This document shows, piece by piece, positions 43,602 to 52,773 of a DNA stretch of 64,000 nt. This stretch comes from Rhizobacter koreensis (GTDB taxonomy: Bacteria; Pseudomonadota; Gammaproteobacteria; Burkholderiales; Burkholderiaceae_C), in NCBI RefSeq assembly GCF_013366375.1, contig NZ_JABWMJ010000006.1, positions 62,001 through 126,000 on the forward strand. The letters are read 5' to 3'. The notes beneath the pieces are model-generated. The model saw nothing but the letters and a program-made list of their open reading frames with translations. It searched no databases and was not told the origin of the DNA. The translations under genes and the position numbers were made by a program. Numbering within the stretch: position 1 is the stretch's first letter; every line of letters starts with the position of its first letter.

Positions 43602-44117
43602 TCACGATCCGCGCCGCGGCTGCCGGTCCGGCGAGCCCCCCGCGGCGGCCGGCGCCGCGCTCCAGAGGTCGTGCGCCATCCGCACGCTCGCCTCGCGGCC
43701 CTGGTAGTAGCCGGCGACGAGCTCGCACTCGCGATAGCCGAGGCGCTGGTAGAACGCGCGCGCGGCCGCGTTGACGGCACGCGCTTCGAGGTAGACCTGA
43801 CCGATGCCGGCACAGCGCGCCGATTCCTCGAGCCAGCCGACGAGGAGGCGGCCGACCCCGCGCCGCGCCTGCCAGCTCTCCACCGCCAGCAGCAGCAGGT
43901 GCGCCTCGTCGTCGTGGTAGCGCATCGCGCCGAAGCCGAGGCGCTGGGCGCCGTCGCAGGCGAGCACCACGTTGGTGTCGGGAGCGGCGATGCTGCGGGC
44001 GACGCGCGACGCGGTCCAGCTCCAGCCGAGCCCGTGCTCGATGCGGTCGCGCGAGAGCTCGGCGATCCAGCGCGCGTCGGCGCGAGTGGCGAGACGAACC
44101 TGGGGATGAAAGCTCAT
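43602..44117 (-). CDS. GNAT-family N-acetyltransferase
   Basis: This 171-residue acetyl-CoA-dependent acyltransferase resembles RimI. Motif A is clear: HLLLLAVESWQARRGVGRLLVGWLEE, with the acetyl-CoA loop RRGVGR. It is followed by QVYLEARAVNAAARAFYQRLGYRECEL. The substrate may be a protein N-terminus or small molecule and is not determined. ATG 44117 is chosen because the fold begins QVRLATRADARWIAEL. It is divergent from dinB across 187 bases. Confidence 0.8.
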   Translation of the reverse strand: MSFHPQVRLATRADARWIAELSRDRIEHGLGWSWTASRVARSIAAPDTNVVLACDGAQRLGFGAMRYHDDEAHLLLLAVESWQARRGVGRLLVGWLEESARCAGIGQVYLEARAVNAAARAFYQRLGYRECELVAGYYQGREASVRMAHDLWSAAPAAAGGSPDRQPRRGS

Positions 44118-44260
44118 GCGTGCGGTTCTCCGGCGACGCACCACCGAGGCCATGCCGCGCGGGCGGTCGCGCCGGCCCAATATAGCGGCCGCCTTCGGCG
44201 CCGCCCGCGTCGGGCAGGTAAAGCCGACGAACGGCCGGCGCCGGCGACGCCGCGAACATC

Positions 44261-44276
44261 CTGTATCTTCATCCAG
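44261..44276 (+). promoter_or_regulatory. LexA-like (SOS) box upstream of dinB
   Basis: CTGTATCTTCATCCAG at 44261-44276 keeps the CTG-N10-CAG frame of the LexA operator (consensus CTGTATATATATACAG), with 12 of 16 positions matching. It ends 28 bases before the dinB ATG, a normal place for an SOS operator. Confidence 0.6.
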
Positions 44277-44304
44277 TCGCACGAGCCCGCTCGAAGCAGC
44301 CCGC

Positions 44305-45561
44305 ATGCCCCGCCTCATCGCCCACCTCGACATGGACGCGTTCTACGCGTCGGTCGAGCTGCTGCGCTATCCCGAACTGCGCGGCCGGCCGGTGGTGATC
44401 GGCGGCAGCCGCGACCACGGGCCGCGCACGCGTGCCGACGGCACGCGCGAGTTCGCGACGCTGCGCTCGTACGTCGGGCGCGGCGTCGTCACCACGAGTA
44501 CCTACGAGGCGCGCGCGCTCGGCGTGTTCTCGGCGATGGGGATGATGAAGTCGGCACAGCTCGCGCCCGACGCGGTGCTGCTGCCGGTCGACTTCGACGC
44601 CTACCGCGCGATGTCGCGCCGCTTCAAGGCCGCGGTGCGCGAGATCGCGCCGGTGGTCGAGGACCGCGGCATCGACGAGATCTACATCGACCTCACCGAC
44701 GTGCCGGGCGCGCAGGACGACCGCGGACTTGCGGTCGCGCGCGCCCTCAAGTCGGCCGTGCAGGCCGCGACCGGGCTCACCTGCTCGATCGGCGTCACGC
44801 CGAACAAGCTGCTATCGAAGATCTGCTCCGAGTTCGACAAGCCGGACGGCCTGACGCTGCTCGACGTCGCCGACATCCCGGCGCGCATCTGGCCGCTGCC
44901 GGCGCGCAAGGTCAACGGCGTGGGCCCCAAGTCGGCGGCCCGCTTGGCGGGGCACGGCCTGCACACGATCGGCGACCTCGCGAAGGCCGACCCGGCGTGG
45001 CTGCGCGCCGAGTTCGGTGCGAGCTACGGCCATTGGCTGCACGAGATGGCGCACGGCCGCGACGAGCGTCCGGTGGTCACGTCGAGCGAGCCCAAGTCGA
45101 TCAGCCGCGAGACCACGTTCGAGCGCGACCTCCACGCGGTGCGCGACCGCGCCGAGCTCGGCGCGATCTTCACCCACCTCTGCGAGAAGCTCGCCGGCGA
45201 CCTCGGCCGCAAGGGCTACGCGAGCAAGACGATCGGCATCAAGCTGCGCTACGACGACTTTCGCTCGGTGACGCGCGACCTCAGCCTGCCGACGCACACC
45301 TTCGACGCGCGCGAGATCCGGCGTGCCGCCGGTACCTGCCTCAAGCGCGTCGACCTCACGCGGCGCCTGCGGCTGCTCGGCGTGCGTGCGGGCGCGCTGA
45401 TGCGGATCGCCGACTTGGTCGGCGCGCATCCGGCTGCCGTCGGCTGCGCGCCGGCGCGCGCGCGGGTCGCCGAGCCCTACCGCGGATTGCCGCTGTTCGA
45501 CACGCCCGCGAGCGCTTCGGAAGGCGATGGAGCAGCTGCAGCTGCCGACGGCGCGCGCTGA
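44305..45561 (+). CDS. dinB: Y-family DNA polymerase IV (DinB)
   Basis: This error-prone translesion polymerase has 418 residues. The catalytic N-terminal motif is HLDMDAFYASVE (Asp9) and the second acidic pair is Asp124-Glu125 in RGIDEIYIDL. Fingers, palm and helix-hairpin-helix (KVNGVGPKSAARLAGHGL) are followed by a little-finger domain. Compared with the E. coli enzyme there is an insertion of about 20 residues after VVIGGSRDHG, seen in a betaproteobacterial subgroup. The C-terminus contains LPLFDTP, close to a beta-clamp-binding peptide. A LexA-like box lies upstream, so SOS induction is likely. Confidence 0.92.
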   Translation: MPRLIAHLDMDAFYASVELLRYPELRGRPVVIGGSRDHGPRTRADGTREFATLRSYVGRGVVTTSTYEARALGVFSAMGMMKSAQLAPDAVLLPVDFDAYRAMSRRFKAAVREIAPVVEDRGIDEIYIDLTDVPGAQDDRGLAVARALKSAVQAATGLTCSIGVTPNKLLSKICSEFDKPDGLTLLDVADIPARIWPLPARKVNGVGPKSAARLAGHGLHTIGDLAKADPAWLRAEFGASYGHWLHEMAHGRDERPVVTSSEPKSISRETTFERDLHAVRDRAELGAIFTHLCEKLAGDLGRKGYASKTIGIKLRYDDFRSVTRDLSLPTHTFDAREIRRAAGTCLKRVDLTRRLRLLGVRAGALMRIADLVGAHPAAVGCAPARARVAEPYRGLPLFDTPASASEGDGAAAAADGAR

Positions 45562-45586
45562 GCGCGGCGTCGCCACGGCACCGCGT

Positions 45587-45624
45587 GCTGCGGCCGCTCC
45601 GGGCCGGGGTGGCGCGGCCGCAGC
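45587..45624. terminator. 11-bp inverted repeat between convergent genes
   Basis: GCTGCGGCCGC (45587-45597) and GCGGCCGCAGC (45614-45624) are perfect complements around a 16-base loop. The element lies 25 bases after dinB and two bases from the stop of the convergent prohibitin gene, so it probably ends transcription from both sides. Confidence 0.55.
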
Positions 45625-45626
45625 GT

Positions 45627-46505
45627 TCAGCGCGTGTCGACGGCGCGTTGCGGCGCGAGGTTCAGGAACGGGACGGCGCCGCCTGAGGTCGTCGGCAGGA
45701 TGCCGTTCCACTTCTCGATCGCTCGACGCTCGTTCTCGATGCGGCGCAGCTCGATCAGCATCGTCGTCACTTCCTGCTTCTGCAGACGCAGCGCCTCGGC
45801 CTCAGCCTTGGCGCTCGCGATCTTCTGCTCGGCCTCGACCTGGATTCGCGAGAGGTCGCGCTCGGCCTTGAGCTTCTGCTGCTCGGCGCTGACCTTGGCC
45901 TCGATCGCCTGCGTGAACGACGGCGAGAACGCGAAGTTGACGATCGCGAACTCGTCGAGCAGCAGCCCGTGGCGCGTCATCTTCTCCTTGGGCAGCGCGC
46001 CGATCGCGTCGCGTACCTCGGTGCGCCGCGACACCAACTCCTCGGCCGTGAAGCGCGCAGTGATCGCCTTGACCGCTTCCTGCGTTGCCGGCGCGATGAT
46101 GCGGCGCGCGACCTCGTCGGTCGACTGCGCGATCTCGCGGAACACGTGCGACACCGCCGCGGGGTCGAGGTGATAGTTGATCGCGATCTTGGTGTGCACG
46201 GTCTGCAGATCCTTCGACGCTGCATCGGCCTCGCCCTCGACCTTCTCGATGCGAACGTCCATCAGGTGCATGACCTGCACGATCGGAATGCGCAGGTGCA
46301 ACCCTTCGCTGAAGACCTCGGGCGACGGCTTGCCGAAGGTCGTCATCACGCCGCGGTGGCCAGACGGAACGATCGCGATCGGAGCCAGCAGCCACAGCAC
46401 GACCAGCGCGACGACGGCGCCCATGAGGCGACGCAGCCAGGCCGGGGCGCCGCGCCTTCCGCCTCCGGGGCTATCGACACTGTTCGACAGGTTCGGCATC
46501 TTCAT
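45627..46505 (-). CDS. Prohibitin-family (SPFH) membrane protein
   Basis: This is a 292-residue SPFH/band-7 protein anchored by one N-terminal span (LMGAVVALVVLWLLAPIAIV, about 28-47). The SPFH domain has HRGVMTTFGKPSPEVFSEGLHLRIPI and IAINYHLDPAAVSHVFREIAQSTDEVARRIIAPATQEAVKAI. A long coiled-coil follows (SAEQQKLKAERDLSRIQVEAEQKIASAKAEAEALRLQKQE). Relatives form large oligomers that organise membrane proteases or membrane domains. It is divergent from lldD and has no partner gene in an operon. Confidence 0.85.
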   Translation of the reverse strand: MKMPNLSNSVDSPGGGRRGAPAWLRRLMGAVVALVVLWLLAPIAIVPSGHRGVMTTFGKPSPEVFSEGLHLRIPIVQVMHLMDVRIEKVEGEADAASKDLQTVHTKIAINYHLDPAAVSHVFREIAQSTDEVARRIIAPATQEAVKAITARFTAEELVSRRTEVRDAIGALPKEKMTRHGLLLDEFAIVNFAFSPSFTQAIEAKVSAEQQKLKAERDLSRIQVEAEQKIASAKAEAEALRLQKQEVTTMLIELRRIENERRAIEKWNGILPTTSGGAVPFLNLAPQRAVDTR

Positions 46506-46676
46506 GCGGCTGCGGGATGGTTGGGCGTGTCGACGCCACGGGAAGCCAGGCGCTGAGGTGGCGCGAGGCGCGGGTGTTATCAGCCCCAGGCAGGAACTGC
46601 GGGCCGCGAGAATACGCGGCGGCGGCGGCCGGTGGCACGTCGCTTAGCATCGAACGCGAACGCGGGCGCGCCTCTC

Positions 46677-47834
46677 ATGACCATCATCACGAACATCGAA
46701 GACCTGCGCGTGCTCGCCGAGCGGCGCGTTCCCCGCATGTTCTACGACTACGCCGACTCGGGGTCGTGGACCGAGAGCACCTACCGCGCCAACGAGGCTG
46801 ACTTCCGGCGCATCAAGCTGCGCCAGCGCGTTGCGGTCGACATGGCGAACCGCTCCATCGCGACCCGCATGCTCGGCATCGACACCGCGATGCCGGTGGC
46901 GCTCGCGCCGACCGGCCTCACGGGCATGCAGCACGCCGACGGCGAGATCCTCGCGGCGCGCGCTGCCGAGCGCTTCGGCGTGCCGTTCACGCTCAGCATG
47001 ATGAGCATCTGCTCGATCGAGGACGTCGCCGCCCACACCACCCGGCCGTTCTGGTTCCAGCCCTACATGCTGCGCGACCGGCCGTTCATGGAGCGCCTGA
47101 TCGAGCGCGCGCGGGCGGTGAACTGCAGTGCGCTGATGCTGACGCTCGACCTGCAGATCCTCGGCCAGCGGCACAAGGACATCAAGAACGGCCTCACGGT
47201 GCCGCCGCGCATCACGCTGCCGAACCTCGTCAACCTCGCGACCAAGCCGGCGTGGTGCCTCGGCATGCTCGGCACCCGCCGACGCAGCTTCGGCAACATT
47301 GTCGGCCACGCCAAGGGCGTGACCGACATGTCGTCGCTGTTCTCGTGGACCGCCGAGCAGTTCGACCCCAGCCTGAGCTGGGCCGACGTCGAGTGGGTCA
47401 AGAAGCTCTGGGGCGGCAAGCTGGTGCTCAAGGGCATCCTCGACGCCGAGGACGCGCGGCTTGCCGTCGCGAGCGGCGCCGACGCCATCGTCGTGTCGAA
47501 CCACGGCGGGCGTCAGCTCGACGGCGCACCGTCGTCGATCGAGGCGCTGCCGGGGATCGTCGATGCGGTCGGCGGGCGAACCGAAGTCTGGCTCGACGGC
47601 GGCATCCGCTCCGGGCAGGACGTGCTCAAGGCGTGGGCGCTCGGCGCCCGCAGCACCCTGATCGGCCGCGCCTTCCTCTACGGGCTCGGCGCGATGGGCG
47701 AGGCTGGCGTGACCCGCGTGCTGCAGATCATCGCCCGCGAGCTCGACATCACGATGGCGTTCTGCGGTCACACGAACATCCGCGACGTCGACCGCTCGAT
47801 CCTGCTGCCGGGCAGCTATCCGGTCGCCGGCTGA
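46677..47834 (+). CDS. lldD: FMN-dependent alpha-hydroxy acid (L-lactate) dehydrogenase
   Basis: This 385-residue enzyme of the FMN alpha-hydroxy acid dehydrogenase family most likely oxidises L-lactate to pyruvate at the inner membrane. TIM-barrel motifs are RVPRMFYDYADSGSWTESTY, MPVALAPTGLTGMQHADGE, the catalytic segment VVSNHGGRQLDGAPSSIEAL (active-site His) and WLDGGIRSGQDVLKAWALGA binding the FMN phosphate. Length is typical of LldD. Other short hydroxy acids cannot be excluded. It starts at ATG 46677. Confidence 0.85.
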   Translation: MTIITNIEDLRVLAERRVPRMFYDYADSGSWTESTYRANEADFRRIKLRQRVAVDMANRSIATRMLGIDTAMPVALAPTGLTGMQHADGEILAARAAERFGVPFTLSMMSICSIEDVAAHTTRPFWFQPYMLRDRPFMERLIERARAVNCSALMLTLDLQILGQRHKDIKNGLTVPPRITLPNLVNLATKPAWCLGMLGTRRRSFGNIVGHAKGVTDMSSLFSWTAEQFDPSLSWADVEWVKKLWGGKLVLKGILDAEDARLAVASGADAIVVSNHGGRQLDGAPSSIEALPGIVDAVGGRTEVWLDGGIRSGQDVLKAWALGARSTLIGRAFLYGLGAMGEAGVTRVLQIIARELDITMAFCGHTNIRDVDRSILLPGSYPVAG

Positions 47835-47926
47835 CGCACGCGTGCGACAGGCACCCGAATTGCATGAAGGGCCGACACAGGCGTTGAACCGGCGAGCGGC
47901 CGTCGGCGCGCCTTCGGGAGATCGCG

Positions 47927-48193
47927 ATGACGCTGGACCAGTTCCAAGCCCTCAAGCTCTGGCATCAGCAGCACGCCCAGTTCGCGCCGCTCGAGAAGGA
48001 AGCCTGGGAAGCGGTCGTCACGCTGTGGCTGATCGGCTGCGTCGGCGGCCCGGTCGCCCTGCTGATCGGGCGCGGCTTCATCGCCGCGCTCACCTTCGCC
48101 TTGCTGTTCCTGCCGCGAGCCTACGTGTGGCTGCGGCGCCGCCTGCACCGCGCCGGCATCGTGCGCTGCGACTGGATGGCGGCGCTGCGCTGA
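47927..48193 (+). CDS. Small two-span membrane protein of unknown function
   Basis: This 88-residue protein has an amphipathic N-terminus (MTLDQFQALKLWHQQHAQFA PLEKEAWEA) and two hydrophobic spans (VTLWLIGCVGGPVALLIG and FIAALTFALLFLPRAYVWL). An Arg-rich tail ends CDWMAALR. GGGAG precedes the ATG. No family is recognised. It follows lldD by 92 bases and might share its transcript. Confidence 0.65.
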   Translation: MTLDQFQALKLWHQQHAQFAPLEKEAWEAVVTLWLIGCVGGPVALLIGRGFIAALTFALLFLPRAYVWLRRRLHRAGIVRCDWMAALR

Positions 48194-48275
48194 GTACGCT
48201 CGCCGCCCCGGCGGAACGGATCGCTCGGCGCGTGCGGCGCGGGTGCCGCTCGCAAACGCCCGGCCCCCGCGCGAC

Positions 48276-49508
48276 TCAGTAGACGACGATCTCGGCGCCG
48301 TCGCCGCGGATGTGCTCGGGTCCTTTCCAGGCCCGTTCGCCGACGGCGCCGGCGCCGGTCCACCAGCCGTTGATCGCGAGCCGCTTGCCGCGCGCGTACG
48401 GCGACACGTGGGTCACGAAGTGGTTCGACTCCGGACCGACGTTGAACAGCCACAGCGTGTTGAAGGTCGGGGGCAGGTAGCAGCCCTTCGAACACCAGTA
48501 GAGTGCGCCGCCCCATTCGGGTCGCCAGTTTTTGGCGAGATGCCAGACGTACGCGACCTGCCGGCTGAACGCGCCCTCGCTGTGCGCGACGTCGTTGTGC
48601 GGCAGCGAATGGTCGCCCGGCAGGTACCAGCTCGCCGAGAACTCGGTCGGGCCCGGGCACGGCCGGCCCGACATCCGCGTCACCCAGTCCTTGGTCGCGG
48701 CCGAGTCGAAGATGCGCGAGCACCACGCGAGGTCTTGCGGGAATGCGGCGTTGTCGTAGAGGTTGTGGTGGTGGTAGTGGAAGTCGCCCTCGCCGCCATC
48801 GTGGACGCGCCACGCGGTGCACTCGTCGAGGCTGCGGAACATGCGCTCGGCGAACTCGGGCTCGAAGGCGTCGCGGATCGCGACCAGCCCGCCGGCGCTC
48901 AGGCGCGCGGCAAGCTCGGGCAGCAGCGCGCGCAGCGGCGCGCGCAGGTGCGCCTCGATCGCGAGGTCGTCCGCGGGCGCGGCGAGAGGCGCGCTCGCGG
49001 GCACTGCGCCGTCGCCCACCACGAGCGGATCGACGTTCGCGACCTGCCGCCGCACCTCGTCCATGTCGAGCGCGCGCACGCCGGCGAGCACCTGCTCGAG
49101 CCCTTCGGCGGGCAGCGCGCCCGGGTTCGCGAAGACGACGATGTTGCTGCAGAAGATCATCAGCGTCGGGGTGGCGCGGACGTCGAACTGCGCCGCGAGC
49201 GCCGGGCTGCGCGCCACGTTGACGGTCGCGAAGCGGACGTCGGGGTGGCGCGCCGCGGCCGCCGCGAAGGTCGGCGCGAACGCGGTCCATTCGGCGACGC
49301 CGGGGGTGCGGAACGCGACGACGACGCAGGGCTGCCCGTCGATGCCGGCGGCGAAGTCGGCGTCGCCGAGTTCCATGATCGCGAGCGGCGCCGTGGGGAC
49401 GGGCCTCATCGAGAACACCTGCGCGCCAGCGGGGAGGGCCCGCGCCGCGCCGGTCGGGTGCGCGGCCATGCCGGCGTGCCTCGAATCCCTGTGCTTCTGC
49501 TTGTTCAT
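48276..49508 (-). CDS. Thioredoxin-like domain fused to a 2OG-Fe(II) oxygenase
   Basis: This is a two-domain protein of 410 residues. Residues 45-150 look like a thioredoxin fold (CVVVAFRTPGVAEWTAFAPT, then VRFATVNVARSPALAAQFDVRATPTLMIF with the cis-Pro region) but have no CxxC, so disulphide exchange is unlikely. Residues 200-410 match a prolyl-4-hydroxylase-like 2OG-Fe(II) oxygenase: WYLPGDHSLPHNDV with iron ligands His304 and Asp306, EWGGALYWCS, then NHFVTHVSPYARGKRLAINGWW with distal His363 or His367 and the 2-oxoglutarate-binding Arg376. A hydroxylase acting on a protein or peptide bound by the thioredoxin-like part is inferred. Downstream ATG codons (residues 14, 34) are alternative starts. 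Confidence 0.75.
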   Translation of the reverse strand: MNKQKHRDSRHAGMAAHPTGAARALPAGAQVFSMRPVPTAPLAIMELGDADFAAGIDGQPCVVVAFRTPGVAEWTAFAPTFAAAAARHPDVRFATVNVARSPALAAQFDVRATPTLMIFCSNIVVFANPGALPAEGLEQVLAGVRALDMDEVRRQVANVDPLVVGDGAVPASAPLAAPADDLAIEAHLRAPLRALLPELAARLSAGGLVAIRDAFEPEFAERMFRSLDECTAWRVHDGGEGDFHYHHHNLYDNAAFPQDLAWCSRIFDSAATKDWVTRMSGRPCPGPTEFSASWYLPGDHSLPHNDVAHSEGAFSRQVAYVWHLAKNWRPEWGGALYWCSKGCYLPPTFNTLWLFNVGPESNHFVTHVSPYARGKRLAINGWWTGAGAVGERAWKGPEHIRGDGAEIVVY

Positions 49509-49710
49509 GCCGGGTCGACTCTGCTCGTTGTGGAGGCCGGCGCCGCCGGTGGGACGGACGGATCACCAGCCGCGGCAGCGTCGAGGCGCTTCCGACCGGG
49601 CTCGGACGATCGGATGCGGCACACCGGCGCGCCGTCAGGCCGCCATTGTGAAAGACGGCCGGGGGGCCGACGCTGCCGTGCGTCGGCCAGGCGAGATCGC
49701 CCGCCCGCCG

Positions 49711-50586
49711 CTACAGCGCGCCGCGCTCGAAGGTGTTGCAGCGTTCGATGCTGCCGCCCTCGACGCCGCGCTTGAACCACTCGACGCGCTGCTCGCTCGA
49801 GCCGTGCGTGAACGACTCCGGCACCACGGTGCCCTGCGACTTGCGCTGCAGCGTGTCGTCGCCGATCTGCGCGGCGGCGTTGAGCGCCGACTCGATGTCG
49901 CCGGGCTCGAGGCGCCAGCCCTGGCGCTGCTGCGAGCGCGCGGCCCAGACGCCGGCGAAGCAGTCGGCCTGCAGCTCGACGCGCACGCTGAGCGCGTTCG
50001 CCTGGCGCTCCGAGGCGCGGCTGCGCGCCGCGTCGACCTTCTCCATCACGCCGAGCACGTGCTGCACGTGATGGCCGACCTCGTGGGCGATGACGTAGGC
50101 CTGGGCGAACTCGCCGGGGGCGCCGAGCTTGCGCTGCAGCACGTCGTAGAACGAGAGGTCGATGTAGACCTTGCTGTCGCCCGGGCAGTAGAACGGCCCC
50201 ATGGCGGCCTGGCCGCGACCGCACGCGGTCGGCCAGCTGTCGCGAAAGAGCACGAGCTTGGGCGCCGGGTAGGTCTGTCCGGCCGAGCGGAACACATCAC
50301 TCCAGACCTGCTCGGTGCTGTGCAGCACCTGCGAGACGAAGCGCGCCTGCGGGTCGTCGCGCGGCGGCGCGCTGCCCTGCGGCACCGACTGCTGGGCCGG
50401 CGCGCCGCCGTCGCCCATCAGGCCGAGCAGCGTCAGCGGATTGATGCCGAAGATCCAGCCGGCGATCACCGCCACGGCGACCGAGCCGAGACCGATGCTG
50501 CGGCCGCCGAAGCCGAAGCCGCCGCCACTGCCCATGCCGCGAACGTCCTCGACGTTCGAGCTTTCCTGCTCGCCATCCATCCTCAT
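49711..50586 (-). CDS. ypfJ: YpfJ-type neutral zinc metallopeptidase family protein
   Basis: This is a 291-residue membrane-anchored protein. A Gly-rich N-terminus is followed by one span (LGSVAVAVIAGWIFGINPLTLLGL, about 33-56). A periplasmic peptidase domain contains the zinc motif HEVGH (168-172) followed by HVQHVLGV. Other conserved segments are ACGRGQAAMGPFYCPGDSKVYIDLSFYDVL and RVELQADCFAGVWA with the probable third ligand region. The substrate is not known. GGAG precedes ATG 50586. Confidence 0.88.
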   Translation of the reverse strand: MRMDGEQESSNVEDVRGMGSGGGFGFGGRSIGLGSVAVAVIAGWIFGINPLTLLGLMGDGGAPAQQSVPQGSAPPRDDPQARFVSQVLHSTEQVWSDVFRSAGQTYPAPKLVLFRDSWPTACGRGQAAMGPFYCPGDSKVYIDLSFYDVLQRKLGAPGEFAQAYVIAHEVGHHVQHVLGVMEKVDAARSRASERQANALSVRVELQADCFAGVWAARSQQRQGWRLEPGDIESALNAAAQIGDDTLQRKSQGTVVPESFTHGSSEQRVEWFKRGVEGGSIERCNTFERGAL

Positions 50587-50710
50587 CGCGTGCTCCTCGT
50601 GGCCGGGTGCGGGGGATGGTAGGAGCGGCCGGCGCTCGCGGTCTGTCGGAAAAGGCCGCGCGACGCTGCCGCTCGCGATCACGTCGCGTGAACGCGCGGG
50701 TGCTTCCGGC

Positions 50711-51280
50711 TCAGGTCACCGGCAGCGTGACGCCCTGCTGGCCCTGGTACTTGCCGCCGCGGTCCTTGTAGCTCGTCTCGCAGACCTCGTCGCTCTCGAA
50801 AAACAGCACCTGCGCGCAGCCCTCGCCGGCGTAGATGCGCGCCGGCAGCGGCGTGGTGTTGCTGAACTCGAGGGTGACGTAGCCCTCCCACTCGGGCTCG
50901 AACGGCGTCACGTTGACGATGATCCCGCAGCGCGCGTAGGTGCTCTTGCCGAGGCAGATCGTGAGCACGTTGCGCGGGATGCGGAAGTACTCGAGCGTGC
51001 GGGCGAGCGCGAAGCTGTTCGGCGGGATCGTGCAGACGTCGGCGTGGATGTCGACGAAGCTGCGTTCGTCGAAGTTCTTCGGGTCGACGACCGTGCTGTA
51101 GATGTTGGTGAACACCTTGAACTCCGGCGCGCAACGGATGTCGTAGCCGTAGCTCGAGGTGCCGTAGCTGACGATCTTGCGGCCCTCGGCCGACTCGCGG
51201 ATCTGGCGCGGCTCGAACGGCTCGATCATCCCGGTCTGTTCGGCCATGCGCCGGATCCACTTGTCGCTCTTGATGCTCAT
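50711..51280 (-). CDS. dcd: dCTP deaminase
   Basis: This 189-residue enzyme deaminates dCTP to dUTP for thymidylate synthesis. Trimeric beta-barrel family motifs are intact: [59 protein letters not shown] with the catalytic Glu in EGYVTLE, and [11 protein letters not shown]. Length matches the family. The start at ATG 51280 gives the standard [16 protein letters not shown]-terminus. It is divergent from the Mpo1-like gene. Confidence 0.95.
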   Translation of the reverse strand: MSIKSDKWIRRMAEQTGMIEPFEPRQIRESAEGRKIVSYGTSSYGYDIRCAPEFKVFTNIYSTVVDPKNFDERSFVDIHADVCTIPPNSFALARTLEYFRIPRNVLTICLGKSTYARCGIIVNVTPFEPEWEGYVTLEFSNTTPLPARIYAGEGCAQVLFFESDEVCETSYKDRGGKYQGQQGVTLPVT

Positions 51281-51422
51281 TGCCCGTCTCGCCAAAGCTG
51301 GCGCGGATTGTAGGCAGCGCTCCTCGCGCGCCCGGCCGGCATCGGGGCCGACCCCGACCCGCCGGGCGGCAGCCGTCGCTAACATCCGGCCACGCCCCGC
51401 GCCGACCCATCCGGAGCCGATC

Positions 51423-51953
51423 ATGCGCAATGCCACCGAGCTGCTGGTCCAGTACGCCCACTACCACCGCGATCGCCGCAACATCGCCAGCCATCTGGTC
51501 GGCGTGCCGCTGATCGTGTTCTCGATCCTGATGCTGCTCGCGCGTTGGGGCGTGCCGGCCGGCGACCTGCTGGTGACGCCGGCATGGGTGGTGTTCGCGC
51601 TGGCCGCGGCCTGGTACCTGTCGCGCGGCCACGCGGCGCTCGGCGTCGCGGTCAGCGTCGCGACCGGCGTGCTGGCGCTGCTCGCGCACGCCGCCGCCAC
51701 GGCCGGCGGCACCGGCGCCTGGCTCGGCTGGTCGATCGGCCTCTTCGTGATCGGCTGGGTGATCCAGTTCGTTGGCCACTGGTACGAAGGCAAGAAGCCG
51801 GCGTTCGTCGACGACCTGGTCGGCCTCCTGGTCGGTCCGATGTTCGTGGTGGCCGAGATCCTGTTCATGCTCGGCTGGAACACGCCGCTGCAGCGCGAGA
51901 TCGAGCGCCGCGCCGGCCCGACGGTGCTGCGCGACGCCGCACGCATCGCCTGA
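51423..51953 (+). CDS. Mpo1-like (DUF962) membrane protein
   Basis: This 176-residue membrane protein belongs to the DUF962/Mpo1 family. The yeast founding member is a dioxygenase that alpha-oxidises 2-hydroxy fatty acids. Conserved His-containing motifs are [25 protein letters not shown] at the N-terminus and [31 protein letters not shown]. Four spans are predicted. The start is ATG 51423. Its role here is inferred from the family only. Confidence 0.85.
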   Translation: MRNATELLVQYAHYHRDRRNIASHLVGVPLIVFSILMLLARWGVPAGDLLVTPAWVVFALAAAWYLSRGHAALGVAVSVATGVLALLAHAAATAGGTGAWLGWSIGLFVIGWVIQFVGHWYEGKKPAFVDDLVGLLVGPMFVVAEILFMLGWNTPLQREIERRAGPTVLRDAARIA

Positions 51954-52059
51954 TCGCCATCGACACCCTCGCCGCAGCCGGCGACGCGCTGCCGGCGTCG
52001 GACGCCGGGTCGTCCGGACGCGAGCGCTGCCTGTGCGCGCCGCGTTCGCGAGGCAGCGC

Positions 52060-52773
52060 ATGACCGATTTCGGCGCGAGCCTGCGCATGGCACTCGGCCT
52101 CGTCGCCGGCGCCGACCCCGGGCTGCTGCGCATCGTCGCGCTCTCGCTCGCGGTGAGCAGCGCCGCCTGCGTCATCGCCGGCGCGTTCGGGCTCACCGGC
52201 GGCGCCTGGCTCGCGATCGCGCGCTTTCCCGGCAAGCGCGCCGTGGTCGGCGTGCTCAACACGCTGCTCGCGCTGCCGTCGGTGGTGGTCGGACTCGTCG
52301 TCTACCTGCTGCTCTCGCGCAGCGGCCCGCTCGGCTCGTGGGGCCTCCTCTTCACACCGGCGGCCATGATCGTCGCGCAGACCTTGCTGGTGCTGCCGGT
52401 GGTCGCCGCGCTCGCGCGCCAGCTCGTCGCCGACAGCCTGCGCGAGGCCGACGACCCGCTGCGCTCGCTCGGCGCCGGGCCGCTGACGCGCGCGCTGCTG
52501 GTGCTGGTCCACGAGCGCTGGTCGGTGGTCACGCTGCTGCTCACCGCGTTCGGGCGCGCCATCTCCGAAGTCGGCGCGGTACTGATCGTGGGCGGCAACA
52601 TCGACGGCGTGACGCGCGTCATCACGACCGCGATCGCGCTCGAGACGAGCAAGGGCGACCTCGCGCTCGCCCTCGCGCTCGGGCTGGTGCTGCTCGGCGT
52701 GGTCGGGCTCGTCAACGCGGCGATCGGCGTGGCGCAGCGTGCCGGCGGCGCGAGCGTGGCGGCCGCGCGATGA
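52060..52773 (+). CDS. tupB: Tungstate/molybdate-type ABC transporter permease
   Basis: This 237-residue inner-membrane permease has about six spans. The cytoplasmic coupling motif is [57 protein letters not shown], close to the TupB group of oxyanion permeases. The partner ATPase overlaps its stop (ATGA) and mobA overlaps that, pointing to tungstate or molybdate supply for the cofactor. No substrate-binding protein gene (tupA) lies in this window. GAGG precedes ATG 52060. A sulfate-type permease is the main alternative. Confidence 0.75.
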   Translation: MTDFGASLRMALGLVAGADPGLLRIVALSLAVSSAACVIAGAFGLTGGAWLAIARFPGKRAVVGVLNTLLALPSVVVGLVVYLLLSRSGPLGSWGLLFTPAAMIVAQTLLVLPVVAALARQLVADSLREADDPLRSLGAGPLTRALLVLVHERWSVVTLLLTAFGRAISEVGAVLIVGGNIDGVTRVITTAIALETSKGDLALALALGLVLLGVVGLVNAAIGVAQRAGGASVAAAR

